From contig NW_020170486.1 of the NCBI RefSeq assembly GCF_000524195.1, positions 196,435-260,434 of the forward strand: 64,000 nucleotides of DNA. Reading direction: 5' to 3'. Position numbers and translations under genes: made by a program. This stretch comes from Echinococcus granulosus. Its lineage: Eukaryota; Platyhelminthes; Cestoda; Cyclophyllidea; Taeniidae. Of the stretch, positions 38,961 to 50,721 are shown one piece after another (position 1 is the stretch's first letter; each line of letters starts with the position of its first letter). The notes below the pieces were generated by a model that was not told where the DNA came from, ran no database searches, and saw nothing but the letters and a program-made list of their open reading frames with translations.

Positions 38961-39001
38961 GACTAGGACTACTGGCATGACTCAAAGGCTAGCCCACCCG
39001 G
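38961..39001 (-). repeat. LTR scrap next to the TRIM-like element
   Basis: The segment GGACTACTGGCATGACTC followed by AAGGCTAGCCCACCCGG corresponds to the middle of the LTR (GGGCTATTGGCATGGCCC, AAGGCCAGCCCACCCAG) in the same orientation as the element that begins 7 bp later. Confidence 0.6.
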
Positions 39002-39007
39002 TTGTAA

Positions 39008-39206
39008 TGTAGCGTCCCGAGACTCCCTTAAGACGAAAGAAGACACAATACTCGGGCAGAATATATGCATTCAGCTCGGAGAAGGTGTCTGGGCTATTGG
39101 CATGGCCCAAAAGGCCAGCCCACCCAGCGAGGTACAAGTAGGCTAATTAAAAGTCCCAAAAGTGGCGCCTCACCAGTACCGAGGGATAAACCACTATCGT
39201 ATTACA
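39008..39206 (-). repeat. 3' LTR of the TRIM-like element
   Basis: Direct repeat of 39801..40000. On the plus strand it starts TGTAGCGTCCCGAGAC and ends ATCGTATTACA. Confidence 0.88.
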
Positions 39207-39222
39207 TACCCTCCCTCCTCTT
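39207..39222 (-). other. Polypurine tract of the TRIM-like element
   Basis: Purine-only run (read on the minus strand) two bases from the 3' LTR; expected start of plus-strand synthesis in LTR elements. Confidence 0.7.
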
Positions 39223-39781
39223 TTGAGCGTCGTCCCCGGCGCTCCCACAAGTCAACCTCCCGCGTCAGCCATTACAACGTAGTCGGTGCAGTAAAGAAAC
39301 ACCCACGAGCCGACCGTGCTAGTCACCAAATTAGTGCGCAACTGAGGGGATACTTGACCTCAACGTCGCTTACCCCTCTTGGCGGCTTGACTGGATCTAG
39401 GATTTCGTCCGGTTTAGGGATTTGATTCAGGAAGGGGAACTGCGCCGGCCATCATGCGTGTCCATAGATAGATGCAGGAACACTGGCCTAAAAGCAGATT
39501 TGAGTAAGGAATTACAAGATTTAAAACAGGTCCATGAGGGACGGTAGGGGAAATCCGTAACGGAACTTCCAGATGGTTCACGGCTAGTGTCGCTTCAGTT
39601 GTTAATAGCTTTTCTGCAGAACAGGGGACTGGGAGAGATGCCGAAGGTAGACGTCAACACCAGCCCTTCTGTTAGGGGTCATCACCATTCTCCCATCCGT
39701 AGCATATGTACTTCTTCCGTCCCACTAAGGCTTATCAGGCAGAAGTGGAAAATCAGGATACATGTCCTTTAAGATCGGGTT

Positions 39782-39799
39782 CGCTTTCCGCTGCCACCA
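39782..39799 (-). other. tRNA primer-binding site of the TRIM-like element
   Basis: On the minus strand the LTR end ...GCTACA is followed by T and TGGTGGCAGCGGAAAG. The initial TGG pairs with the CCA end of a tRNA; which tRNA was not determined. Confidence 0.65.
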
Positions 39800-39800
39800 A

Positions 39801-40000
39801 TGTAGCGTCCCGAGACTCCCTTAAGACGAAAGAAGACACAACACTCGGGCAGAATATATATATATTTAGCACGGAGAAGGTGTCTGGGCTATTGGCATGG
39901 CCCAAAAGGCCAGCCCACCCAGCGAGGTACAAGGGGGCTAATTCGACGTACAAAAGTGGCGCCTCACCGGAACCGAGGGATAAACCACCATCGTATTACA
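39801..40000 (-). repeat. 5' LTR of the TRIM-like element
   Basis: Contains a TA-rich core (ATATATATATATTTAG on the plus strand) that could serve as the promoter. Bounded by TGTA/TACA. Confidence 0.88.
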
Positions 40001-40004
40001 GTAA

Positions 40005-41524
40005 TTCAATGGCCAAGTCAAAGGAGGTTGTTTACCAAAACCAAACGTTAAAATACCAACCTATTACACGTGTATTAAGATAGATACATTTGTCAGGATT
40101 CGATTGTTAGCAAAGAGGTGGAGTTCAATGGGATCCTTTCCTCTTAGATCTACTTAAATTCGCTTATTTCATTAAAATGTTCTTCTTTTAGCAACTGAAA
40201 TTATGCGGATTTACTGGTTGTAAAACATCGTGATTAATATGATCTCTGGTTTTTTAGTCTCCAATAAATTGCATTTTTGTCTCATAAGCGTTTCCTAAAT
40301 TATTGACGTCGCTGTAATAGCCGAAGTAGAAGGGTACACAAAGGGAGCTTCCCAAAGTGAACTATCCGGCGTGTCGCGATGATATTAGCCTCAATGAAGG
40401 GGCCACCTCTGACTCATTTGTTAAAATACAAGTTACCACCAGCGTAAATTGTAAATAATTGCAAGAATGTTTTAAATAATCAAACAAGATATCCGAGGAC
40501 TTGTAAAATTTGTATTCAAAAGTCACTAGGCTATTCCACTATCATTTGCCCATTTAAAATGGGATATTTTCCTGTGGGTTTTTACTGGAAATAGTTTTGG
40601 TCAGCATTTCTTTAAAGTTGAATTTTTGTTAAGCTTAGGAACAATAAGTGATTTTAGCACCGAAGCTTAATCAATTCATCCAGTACAATTAGTACAAACA
40701 AAAAACGGTTCCTCAATCTCTTCGCTAAATGGGGTAAAATATAATATACATTTAATATATTAGCTGCCCACAGTGAACCACAGTATTTAGTAATTTTTGA
40801 ATTTGTAATCGAACTGTAGCAAATTAACTGCCCTTGGAAGAATCTTTGTTTTAATACGGTATATTTTCCGATACTAACCTAAAAATCACGGGCGCATACA
40901 AATCTTCGATAGAACATTTGAAAATGTGAATAGATTTTTTCCAGACACACATCACGAGTCAGGTTAACTGGACTGCCACTCATTCAAAACAGACTTCGCA
41001 TGTCCTTCTGCAAATTGGAATAGTGGAGCTTGGATAGTACTTGCAATAGCCACTTTGTTTCAGGATTTTGCAACTCTTTGAGGTATCTGTGCATGGACCT
41101 AAAAGGAACGAAATCTGTCGTAAACACAAAGTATCCGCTGTCATGTAATCGAGGAGGTTATTTTACTCAAATTTCAAGTCTAAATGGCGGTCATCGAATT
41201 CCAATGATAGATTCCTACACTCATTCCTCTTTTGATCCTTAATAATTTGTAAATCCCTTTGTGCTCACCGCATTGTCCAACCATGGTATATCTTTCCCCA
41301 GCTAACCATCTTGACCTAAGAGTCTGAAAATGCTGGAGTTAGGTGGGAGAAACATCGAAAATATTACTTCAGTACAAGCAGGACGCAACAGAAGGTACGC
41401 GTCCACTAGAAATTCCTCCATCTGTACGAATGCCAAAGCGCTGCATCTCCACCTACCGCGTTTCCTCCAAAGTGGAAACAACTCCATTAGACAATTCGAC
41501 AAGCTCGAATTTACTCGGCGAGTT
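40005..41524. other. Intergenic region between the TRIM-like element and the astacin gene
   Basis: AT-rich, stops in all frames; the ORFs at 41030..41242 and 41330..41563 are unremarkable. No feature supported. Confidence 0.5.
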
Positions 41525-44500
41525 TTAATTAGCCAGATAGCGGTGGCGAAGGGTCAACCCTAAAGCACCGTACAGAATGGCTGAGCCGCTTCAAGCTATG
41601 CTGTAAGGCGAGAGCATATAAGCCATTGCGGATAGTTTCACGGTGAATTGTGCGAATGCTTTTTGGCTACTTTTAAATTTTATTAAAACGATGTCGATTT
41701 GGGGGATCAAAAACTCACCACAGTTATTGCAAATGTTAGGACATCGTTGAAAGGTGGCAGTATTCCTGCAATATGATTGGTACTTAGGACATTCGCCCGG
41801 CGGGTCACCATTTCGACATGCTTCCGAGAGAGCCTCCTTCAGACTTGCCTCTCTAGACTTCGCTTTCAACGAATATTTTGTCGAATTTGCCTCAACTCTT
41901 GGCAAATCCGTCTTGGCGGGAGTCCAGTCGGTTGGTGAATTGGTTAAATCCGTCTCTAAAGGTAAACAACGGGAGACGGTAGGGTCATCAGGTAAATTCG
42001 ATAGTGATTTGCTATTTTTTAGTCCCATAAACAAACAGTCGCAACGAGTGCAGTGGTTTTGCATTTTGTTTATCTGTGTTTTGGGGGACGCGGGCACTTC
42101 GATCCTTGCTTGTTGTACTTTCGCTCCATGACATGGATCGAGAGCCAGTCCTACTGTACGTTAGTCAGTAGTCTGTTCCCCCAAACCAGTTCAACTGTAT
42201 AGGGTGCGAAGGAGAACACGGTAAATTAATTTAAAATGTGGTTTAGAGCCTACTTGTAACTAAAAAAGAAAAAGAAAAAAACTTTTCTTTCGTACTAGGA
42301 GTCACCGTGGAGGTATCGGACTGGCAGAATCCACAGACTGCTCTACACTGCCTCTCCATCCATTTTTTGTGAGTGAGGCACATTTTTCGAGAAACCAAGC
42401 GCCTGCAATTTTGTGTGCCGTAGTTATTTCTACAGACGCTGGACACTTTTGTGGCGACGCCTCTCGCTGTCGTCGTCGTCGCACTCAGTGGGGGCGCGGT
42501 GATATTCACCCCAGATCTACATGAGAGAAACCATGGAAACGTGCTTGTAAAGTTTACATCCGTTGCATGAAATGTATGAAGTGAAAGAGCCGATGGGCAC
42601 ACTATGAGAAATTACAACTAATTAATCTTCCGTGCCCGCGCTTACGCCCAAGCAGTGGATAATACAGGCGTACCCCTCGGAGTTGGTACAAACACCGCAA
42701 GACTTGGCACAGTTGAAGTGCATCCACATTTTGTAGCTCGCACATCTACCCTCTTTAGCCCAAGCCTCACAATCAGAGGGGTACATGTAGCGGTCTTTGC
42801 ATCCACCAGTTTCACCAGCGTCGTCCTTTGTTAGGTTGCAGAAGCCACAGCTCTCTGGACACATCATTTTCATATAACCGGAAGTCTTAGCGCAATGCCC
42901 CACACGTGCCCAATCAGCACAGCTCTCTTGACGGTCTTTGCATCTACAATATAAAATGGATTGTCTGTACTTCATCACAAGCAAGGCAAATAGAATCTTC
43001 TAGTTAGGAGAGAGGAAGTGGTGGTGAGATGCTTTGCCTTTCAAAAGTTTGGAATTAAACTGTTTGTTGGTCATGCCATTTGATAAACAATGGTTTCATT
43101 CGGTCAAAATAAGTCTGGTAACGCTGTAACAAGATTTTTCAAACGCGTCTATCAGCGCTAACACTTTGAAGCATTTGCTTTGATGCAGAGAAAATAGATG
43201 AGGCCAAGAAACACAAAATCTTTTGCTAAAATGAGAGGCGTAAATGTCATGCAATAATATTAGGCAAAATTACAATGCTTACGCGACTGAAGGTCTCACC
43301 GTAGCAGGAAGAATATTCTTATAGCAAAATCCGCAGGTTTTACGACAATAGGCGGTCATGAAGCTGGCATTACGATAGCATTCAAGTTTGTCGGCCAATT
43401 TTTGACACTGTAAATCCCCATGGGTGTCCACACACCGACGTTGAGCGAACGCTGCAATAATAGACAAGTTCATACAGAAAATGAAAATTTGAACATTACC
43501 GGTGGTTTTAAAAGTTAATTAATAAGTACCTTCTGGCGTTTGGCACTTGCAGAATTTGTCGATATACCCTGGGAAAGGGCAGAGAGGTTGGACGTTTTTA
43601 CATCTATCTAGAGGATTAATCAAATGACTGTAAGTTCACAAAAAGCGCCACTTTGCTGTTACATGTAATTACCAACCTTCACAGCGATAATGAAGATTTA
43701 GTATTCTGGCATCCCAAAACGATATATCCTTAACGTACACAGCTGCCAACATATGTCTCATTTTTTCGTCCCTTACGTCAATCGGCGCCTTGTCAGCATA
43801 GACAGAAAATGACTAGGAAAGAAATGACATTTAAAATACGTAGCTTATTAAAGCAAATTCTTTATATACTAAATTATTAATAAAATAAGTGTCCAATCAC
43901 AATGCTAGTACGAGAAATCCTCTGCCAACAAAACTTGAAATTAGCCTCTTGATTATGACAAACTAATCTAGCCCAAACAATAAAAGTGATTTTCATGGAA
44001 ATTATTTTCTTATGTTGATTTTCGACCTTGATTAATATCGCGCTGGTTACAGTACTTGGGCGATTCATCCTCGGTTATGGTATTTCGAGGCAGGTTAAAT
44101 GGAAAATCCTATGTTTGAATAATTTACTTCGGTTCTTACTTTTGTTGTTAAATTAACATAAGTTGATAACTTACAGATCGTCCATAGTGCATTATGGACT
44201 GCAAGTCGTAAGGAGAATCATATGTATGGAGATCCTCTATGGACTTTCTGGTGAAGAACAACTTAAAGTTCTCTGGCACGCCAGCATCATTGACACGAAG
44301 ATATTTATCTCTGTCAGCGCGAGCATGTTCGTGATCAAGCCCCATTACGTGACCCAGCTCGTGCAGATACAGTCCGTACTAAATTGTGTGGTAATTAACA
44401 GAAGCTTTTTTTGCTAAGCACGTCAGATTTCTTAACAAGATCTTATGTACTTCATGAAGTTTTTTCAAATTTTGGATATTAATGGGTTTGTTTTGATAAC

Positions 44501-44999
44501 TTACGAATCGACATCCGTTTCTAGAGAGAGTGATCGTCTGCTCGCCTGGGATGCCTTTAAAACCCATATACTCGGAAAAACAGCTAAACAAGGGGAGATA
44601 ATACTTGACCCCAAATTATCAGTCACACATGTGAGCGCTTTAATACTTACGTATTTCCATCCGTTATACGCATCCAGTGCCTGTCACTTCGTCGATAAGG
44701 TCGGAATTGAACACAGGTTTCATTATTCCACACCTCAATTGCAGTCGCTAGATGTTTCATCTCTTCCTCCTCTATGATTATAAAGTCAATCTTTTGTCAA
44801 CGGGAAGGGATATAATAAGTTAGTGTAAATAGGCAGTATCCACCATACTGAATAAGGATTTATCGATGATGTAGGGAATAACACCCTTAGGCCAGGAGAT
44901 CGCATTAACAGGGATGGCAGCTCTTCTGGTACGGATCAATGGTGGGTCATCGCATTTCACCAGTGCCACAAGGAGAAAGGTTATCCAAATACCCCGCAT
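41525..44999 (-). CDS. Secreted astacin-family metalloprotease with five ShKT modules
   Basis: Eleven exons on the minus strand: 44999..44849, 44771..44651, 44583..44505, 44378..44175, 43812..43677, 43607..43530, 43451..43283, 42943..42674, 42516..42306, 42073..41719, 41559..41525; phases fit and give 602 aa. A signal peptide (MRGIWITFLLVALVKC) is followed by about ten residues ending in RTRR, a furin-type site, then the protease (AIPVNAISWPKGVIPY). Zinc site HELGHVMGLDHE (123-134); Met-turn SIMHYGR with Met180 and Tyr182. After the protease come a short Cys-rich segment (CKNVQPLCPFPGYIDKFCKC) and five ShKT modules, each ending in a CxxC pair such as CRKTCGFC, CPESCGFC, CAKSCGVC, CRAVCGFC and CPNICNNC. 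Astacins cut extracellular matrix or activate other proteins. The last two exons are the least certain. Confidence 0.85.
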
Positions 45000-46589
45000 T
45001 TGGTCTGAAAAATAAAGGTGGCCATAAATGCCATTAAAACGCCTAGACAGGCTGATAAGTGGTCGTCTTGATGGTGAATTGAGTGAGACGATAGATGACA
45101 GAGAAGGTGCGTATTTAGTCGTGCCGTTGTGTGAACGATAACACTAAACATGGAAGCTAATGTACCTTAGCCTGAGTGAATTGTCAGATTTTGGACTCCA
45201 GACCACGTCGGTGAAGGCTTGACGGTGTCGTGTATATATATATGCGCGCACACAGTCAACTTTGAATTGTTTGACGGTGTGTAAAAAAGTGGTTTGCACT
45301 TGCCATCCCTCGAAATGTGCCGGTAGTCTGTGTCACAAATTCAGTCGCGGTATAAACAGAGAACAGCAGTTATCGGCCTTCGAGTCTTTTTATTTTTGTG
45401 TCAAGCCAGGGGACATGACAATGCCTCGATGTGCTTGCGTTTTTAACGGTCTTGTAAAATGGTGGTGAAGAAGAAGGAACTGACAAATTGTTTGGGCTTA
45501 ACAAAAGGACAGCTGCTGTTCAAATTTGAGGTTTTAGTGAAGCGACTCATCATTACTTTGAGTAACAAATCACCTGTGTAGTAATTAAAAAATTCCCTTT
45601 TTAAAAGAACATTCTAAGAGAGCACTGAGATAAGCAGCATTATTTTTTGCCTAAATCTGCTGCGAAAAACAAAGATCTATTCGTGTAAAACGAGGTGTTT
45701 ACATAATTACATTACTGTTTACACATATTACATGCTCACACATGAAGTCCGAATGTACGCGGACATAGCCGCCAAAATAGCTTACTAGCATTGTAAACAA
45801 AAGTAAATTTGACAACCGTTAAAGACGGGGTGAAAAAAATAACATCATGAACAGGTATCTTATTTCGATGTCTTCCACATGACGACGTTTCAAGCTGTCA
45901 AAGTAGGACATTCACACCGAGCTCCAAATAGACACATCTCACATTAAAAATCCCGTTTTCAAAAAGGGTAAAATTAGCTCTAAAAACGGCAAACCGCAGG
46001 CTTACAGACCGTTGGAAGTTAAACCCGTAATTTCATTTCTCGAAAATCAGAACTGTAAGAAATAAGTAGGGATTGGGAGACGGTGGTTCTTTGTGCCCAG
46101 GATGATTAAAAACAGGCGTAGAAATGTAGACCATAAAACACACAATCAAAAGAGAAAAATTGTCTAAAAAACCACCTAAGGCCATGATATTATTAACTGC
46201 TTTCGTATGTGTTTGCGCACGCCCTTTTACTAATATTAAAAAATCAATCCATGGTCATCTCTTTTGGCGCATTCATCAGTAAAAAAAGCCATGTTTATTT
46301 GCGACAAGCAAAGTGCTACAAGAACAGCAAACGTAATGCGACACATTGTTAAAGTGGTATTTTCGTTCTTTTGTAAGTTTAAATGATCCGACTAGAACGT
46401 TTCGGTGCTTAAAATGGGTCGTTTGTTGCCCTTTTGTAGATAAATCGAAAGAAATTACGCAAAGACGTTATTGTTAACGATACAGTCAGAGGGTATTTAG
46501 GCCATGAATTGTTTTAACCGCTACATTTGCATTGCACATGTGAAGTGTGCATTTTTTAGATGTGATCTTTTTATTTTTATTGGTCACAG
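45000..46589. other. Divergent intergenic region (astacin / MUS81)
   Basis: AT-rich; a TA run followed by GCGCGC sits near 45233..45250. No exon-like stretch supported. Confidence 0.5.
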
Positions 46590-48908
46590 ATGGGGAGGGT
46601 GCGAGTTAGGAAGGTTTTTAAAAACCCCAATCGGTTCTTTGAGTTTTGGCTGACAAACTTAGCGAAGGAGGTTAGAAATGATTCTTGGAAGATGTCCAGA
46701 GTTTATTCAAAGGTTTATCTTGGCAATATCTGTACAATTTGATGTAGGCACTAGTTTCTCTTAGGAAATACCCTATTAAACTCAACTCTGGTAAAGAATG
46801 CGAGATTCTCAGTGGCTTTGGGCCAAGTATCTGCAACATTTTGGACAAGAAATTGGAGGAATTTGCTTGTGAACATTCTCTTTCACTTTCGGAGGCTCTT
46901 GTGTTGGGTAACTCGCTATCGCACTCTGAGCTCCTCAGACGTTGCATACCGAAGGTAAGGTTATATTTAGGTGTCCTTCCCGGCCTTAAAAAGCCCTATT
47001 ACGCCTTGTATCTGGGATTTGCTTGTACATCCCGTCCCTACACCCTTTTGAGACTTGTTTTTTTAAATAGCTCCTTTGAATTCTCTCATGTCTACGCGTG
47101 TGGGATTTGGTGTACTTGATTTTCACCTTTCGCAGTATTTTGATGTAAATGTTCAATGTTTTTTTCAATGCTTGTCAGTTTAGGTTGATGGTAGGTCGAA
47201 ACTTGGTTTGTTGACCCTGAAATTAAGAACTTCTTCCTGCGCAATCATCTTCTCTTAACCACATACCTGCGAATCATGTTTCGCATTCCGCGTCGCCTCC
47301 TCTTGTGATCGAGGTGCTGTCTTGCCCATCTTCTTCACCAGTAGTGCATTCTTCCGCTGCAGTTGACGCAAATGCTGTTCATCTGGGTCCTCTATTATCT
47401 GAAGGGGATGATTCTCCTTCCGACTATCTCATCGGTAGATCTTACGACATTATTTTGCTTATGGATGTTCGTGAGACATTCGGGTATATGCTTTGACATG
47501 TATTGTGCACACATTTCACGCACACATAGCATCTCAAAGTGTCCATTTTAATCGTAGAATGTCAAAGGTAAAGGAACTTATGCAAACACAGGCGGTAAGA
47601 TGGGAAGCTCGCAGTCTTCCTGTTGGTGACTTTGTTTGGATCGCGCAAAATGTCGGGGGTCAGCTCTCCTATTTGCTCATTTGTCCCATTAATTTTTTTT
47701 TTGGTATCCACCGTCTAAGGTGATCTTATTTCTTCTTTAAGGAACTTCTAAATGCGAAGAAATTGTCCTGGGATTGGTTATTGAACGCAAGCGGGCAGAC
47801 GATCTTGCCTCGAGCATTGTTGACGGCCGTTTTATGGAGCAGAAAGTAAAGCTGTCCTTGCACCTTTTAAGTAGGTAGAATATGGCGTGTCGTGAATGCA
47901 TAAATAATAAATGATTTGTATCCCTAGGGAAGAATGCAGAAGTTAGGCTTTCGAAAAATATACATTTTTGAGGAGTGCAAGTCCATGTACAACCTTCGCA
48001 TATCACACGAAACACTTTTGCAGGCGATGGTTAATGCTCAGGTACTACTAGGTTATTAAACGCCTCTTTTCTTACCTTGGTCCCTTTTGACTGATTTGTC
48101 TTTGCCCCCCTAGCTGATAGATGAATGTGATTTCGTCACTTGTACAAGCGGAGAGCAATGCGTAGCATATCTTGCCTCAGTGACTCGTCTCCTGATCACC
48201 AAATCTCAGGTAGAGGCTCTCTAATTTTGGATTATTAAGGTCCCTTATCTTTTACACGTATCCTTACCTGATTCTTCAGTTTAACTGTGCGGTATACTCT
48301 GACGGACGCAGGCCTCAGGAGTCATTTGGTGGTGATCGGTTGTGGGGCATTCCCTGGACTGAATACATCAATCTGGGCAAGAAATCACCTGCACTCCCAT
48401 TACGTGAACAATTTGGTCGTCATCTCCTCCAGATTCATTCAATCACTGGCTCCAAAGCGGAGGATATTGTTGGTTTGTTTCCCACTCCTAAGAGGTGAGT
48501 TTGTTCTCATCAACTTAGTCACCTTCCGTTTGTGTCTTCCTGTGTGAACCTCACGGTAATGTAATCTGGCACGCTCTCACCTTGAGCCTTGGTTCACACT
48601 GAATGGAGCATTCAATGGTACTTTTGTCTTTGGTGCTTATCAACTGTTTTCCCTCGAAGTTGTGAGCACTTTACCGTCCTTTTCTAGCCTCTTCGCTGCG
48701 TACGATAGTCTCGCCTCTGAGGATGAAAAGAAGGCAATGCTGATGCAATCCAGTCGCTCCTCGGGTCTCAAGTATGTGAAATGCTTCAAAATGTCTCCAC
48801 ACCTGGAGTCCTGAGAGTTTCGTGCTCTGACAGCTGAATTTTCTCAGGGTCTTTAACCCCCGCCACCTCTGTGTCAGTTTGCTTAGGCATCCACTTGGTG
48901 CACATTAG
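46590..48908 (+). CDS. MUS81: MUS81 structure-specific endonuclease subunit
   Basis: Exons 46590..46712, 46748..46954, 47314..47483, 47558..47658, 47742..47845, 47928..48041, 48114..48209, 48280..48494, 48688..48771, 48848..48908; phases fit and give about 424 aa. MUS81 with EME1 cuts branched DNA at stalled forks and recombination intermediates. Seen: N-terminal helix-hairpin-helix ([32 protein letters not shown]), the XPF-type nuclease with [22 protein letters not shown] and the catalytic motif [19 protein letters not shown], and the C-terminal helix-hairpin-helix ([34 protein letters not shown] when split across exons). It is shorter than the human protein (551 aa) because the linker with the winged helix is missing from this model. 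The start of exon 3 is the weakest boundary. Intron 1 is 35 nt. Confidence 0.88.
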
Positions 48909-49869
48909 AACCGGGCTCTAGCGTTGCTATGACTCAGATCACACGAGGATCTGCCAATCAAACTCATCTCTCGTGCTGTCAGGTTCTTCTTCACCCTTCG
49001 TAGTTTCGACCCCAGTAGCAGATGTCAGCAACCTGCTGCACTCGGTACATCCAGTGCAGTAGCCACTTTCCAGCTTGGCTAGACTCCTTTTGTCTCCCTT
49101 TCGCCGGTAGAAGGGAAATTTGTACCCCCAAGATTCTTTCAAAGAGCCTCCGTCGGGGATGATAGCCTGCATATCGAAGTATAGAGATTGCCGACCAAGT
49201 GGATAGGAATTTAAGGGGCTTTCTTAGGTTTAACATTTTGTTCGACTAGTGCGTCCTCATTTCCTCTCCTTTTTTTCAGATCAATTAACAAGAAAACCAG
49301 TGAAATTATTTTCCATTTATACAATACTTTGTGAATACAAGTCGTAGTTTTATACCTATTCTACACTTGTACTGTTAAAATTGGTGGGTTTTTTTTACTT
49401 GTCAATTTGCGTCAAAAAATAAGGTCATCTGTGACGCCCTCTACATCGTCTGGAGATCAGACTCGCCTACCTCGCCACACCAAGACGCAGGCTATGGTGG
49501 TAGAAAACGTGACGTCTATCAGTGGGCTCAAATTATTTGAAGTTTATAGTTTTCAAGACGGCTATATTCATTGTCCTTTGAATTAACAGCTTTTTTCGTC
49601 TCGGTGCGTCGTTGAAAAATCTACCGCCTTATTTAGTAGGGCTAAAGTTGTTTCTCCTTGTCGCTGACCTTGTGCCACCTAACAGGTAGTTGCTATTATT
49701 TGTTTATCAGTAATCTGTACGATCGGCTTCTTTAAAAGTCCCATGGAGCCATCCTCGAGAAAGAGTGAGCAGCTTGATCGAAAGCATTCCTTTATAAGGT
49801 GGTAATTTTAGAAAAAACGGAGTCATACGTTTGATGTCTTGGATACACATTTACAGAGTCGGCCTCTCT
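48909..49869. other. Convergent intergenic region (MUS81 / Ubl-1)
   Basis: A minus-strand frame at 48939..49236 is open for about 77-81 codons in two overlapping frames; no family recognised and no splice context. Otherwise AT-rich. Confidence 0.45.
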
Positions 49870-50721
49870 TCAGCTGCTACCGGCTTCATTCTCCCCCCTT
49901 TGGGCCACCATGCGGTCACTCAGAGCCTGGCGGAAAGTGCGGTAGGCCTCTGTTTCAGGAAGATTAAGACGAAGGCTCTCGCCGTTTTCCACTTTTGGTA
50001 GGGGGGGTGGGGTGATAGGCTTTAGTGTCGGTTCAATTTTCTCTATCTCTTTCTCCTCCTCCCCCTCCTCTTTCACCTCGGTTACAGTTTCGTTAAGATT
50101 TGCCACAGGTTCGGGAATTTTATTAGCTGATAGACGTTTTATTGGTGATGGTCTCATGACCCGCAAATCGCTAACTCCACTGTCCTCCTTGGAGTCGCCC
50201 TCATCCCTGCTAAGAAGTCGGTACTGTGGTACTTGAATACCCATCTCGTAGTTTGGAACGGGATTGGGCCTTCGTAGTACATGCACCACTGAGCCCCGTC
50301 GAATGTTGTAATCACCCAACCGAACATTATCTTCCATCAGCCAGGAGCCGTAGCTAAGTGCTTGCAAGGTGACAGGAATCTTTGTAGCATCTTCTATGAA
50401 CGACTTCAACTCGGAGACGAAGTCGTTCCTATTCACGTGTCGCTTGATCGTTAATCCACCAGGCACTTTGATGTAGATTTTGAAGTTGGGCTCAAAGTCC
50501 AGCGGGAGGGAAAGGTTTACCTTTGATTTATCGTTAATGCCATAATGTTGTTCGAGTAACTTCCCGTCCTCAAGAATGTGTCCATTGTAGGTTAATGTCT
50601 GCTTTTCAGGTGGAATGTGGTGAGTCTCCTCGATGATATCTCGCAAACGTCTCACACTCATGTCATTGTGCATGGAGATATTGAGCAACCGCCGGTCCTT
50701 GTATAAAACGGTTATTTTCAT
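49870..50721 (-). CDS. Tandem ubiquitin-fold protein 1 (single exon)
   Basis: Uninterrupted frame from ATG at 50721 to the stop at 49870, 283 aa; an upstream in-frame extension to 50790 exists, but the chosen Met begins the fold exactly (MKITVLYKDRRLL). Two ubiquitin-like folds in a row: residues 1-75 (RDIIEETHHIPPEKQTLTY, HILEDGKLLEQHYGI) and about 80-155 (FKIYIKVPGG, KIPVTLQALSYGSWLMED, LGDYNIRRGSVVHVL). A tail of 130 residues follows, rich in Glu/Lys and Pro (VTEVKEEGEEEKEIEKIEP, PITPPPLPKVENGES). There is no C-terminal Gly-Gly, so conjugation as a modifier is not expected. The position of ubiquitin Ile44 is Thr. It shares this two-fold plan with the genes at 52366 and 53215. I do not recognise an orthologue; a protein-protein adaptor role is a guess. 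Confidence 0.8.
   Translation of the reverse strand: MKITVLYKDRRLLNISMHNDMSVRRLRDIIEETHHIPPEKQTLTYNGHILEDGKLLEQHYGINDKSKVNLSLPLDFEPNFKIYIKVPGGLTIKRHVNRNDFVSELKSFIEDATKIPVTLQALSYGSWLMEDNVRLGDYNIRRGSVVHVLRRPNPVPNYEMGIQVPQYRLLSRDEGDSKEDSGVSDLRVMRPSPIKRLSANKIPEPVANLNETVTEVKEEGEEEKEIEKIEPTLKPITPPPLPKVENGESLRLNLPETEAYRTFRQALSDRMVAQRGENEAGSS

Larger units (their letters stand above)
39008..40000 (-). mobile_element. TRIM-like non-autonomous LTR element (complete)
   Basis: 993 bp with two direct LTRs of 199 and 200 bp (39008..39206, 39801..40000), each bounded by TG...CA (TGTA...TACA), and flanked by the 4-bp duplication GTAA (39004..39007, 40001..40004). Orientation is minus: next to the right-hand LTR the minus strand reads TGGTGGCAGCGG, a typical primer-binding site beginning TGG, and next to the left-hand LTR it reads AAGAGGAGGGAGGG, a polypurine tract. 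The roughly 590-bp interior has no long ORF and no gag/pol. Size, LTR length and host fit the Ta-TRIM family described in taeniid tapeworms, reported as highly expressed in Echinococcus stem cells. The LTR pair is near identical apart from a few substitutions, so insertion is fairly recent. Confidence 0.88.

Noticed and set aside
39706..40083. 125-codon ORF across the right-hand LTR
   Set aside because: It runs through the LTR of the TRIM-like element and past its edge; the same peptide pieces occur wherever the LTR occurs, so it is a shadow of the repeat.
48939..49236. Minus-strand ORFs of 77-81 codons with CxxCxxC
   Set aside because: Two frames overlap and compete, no recognised family, no splice context; kept only as a remark in the intergenic entry.
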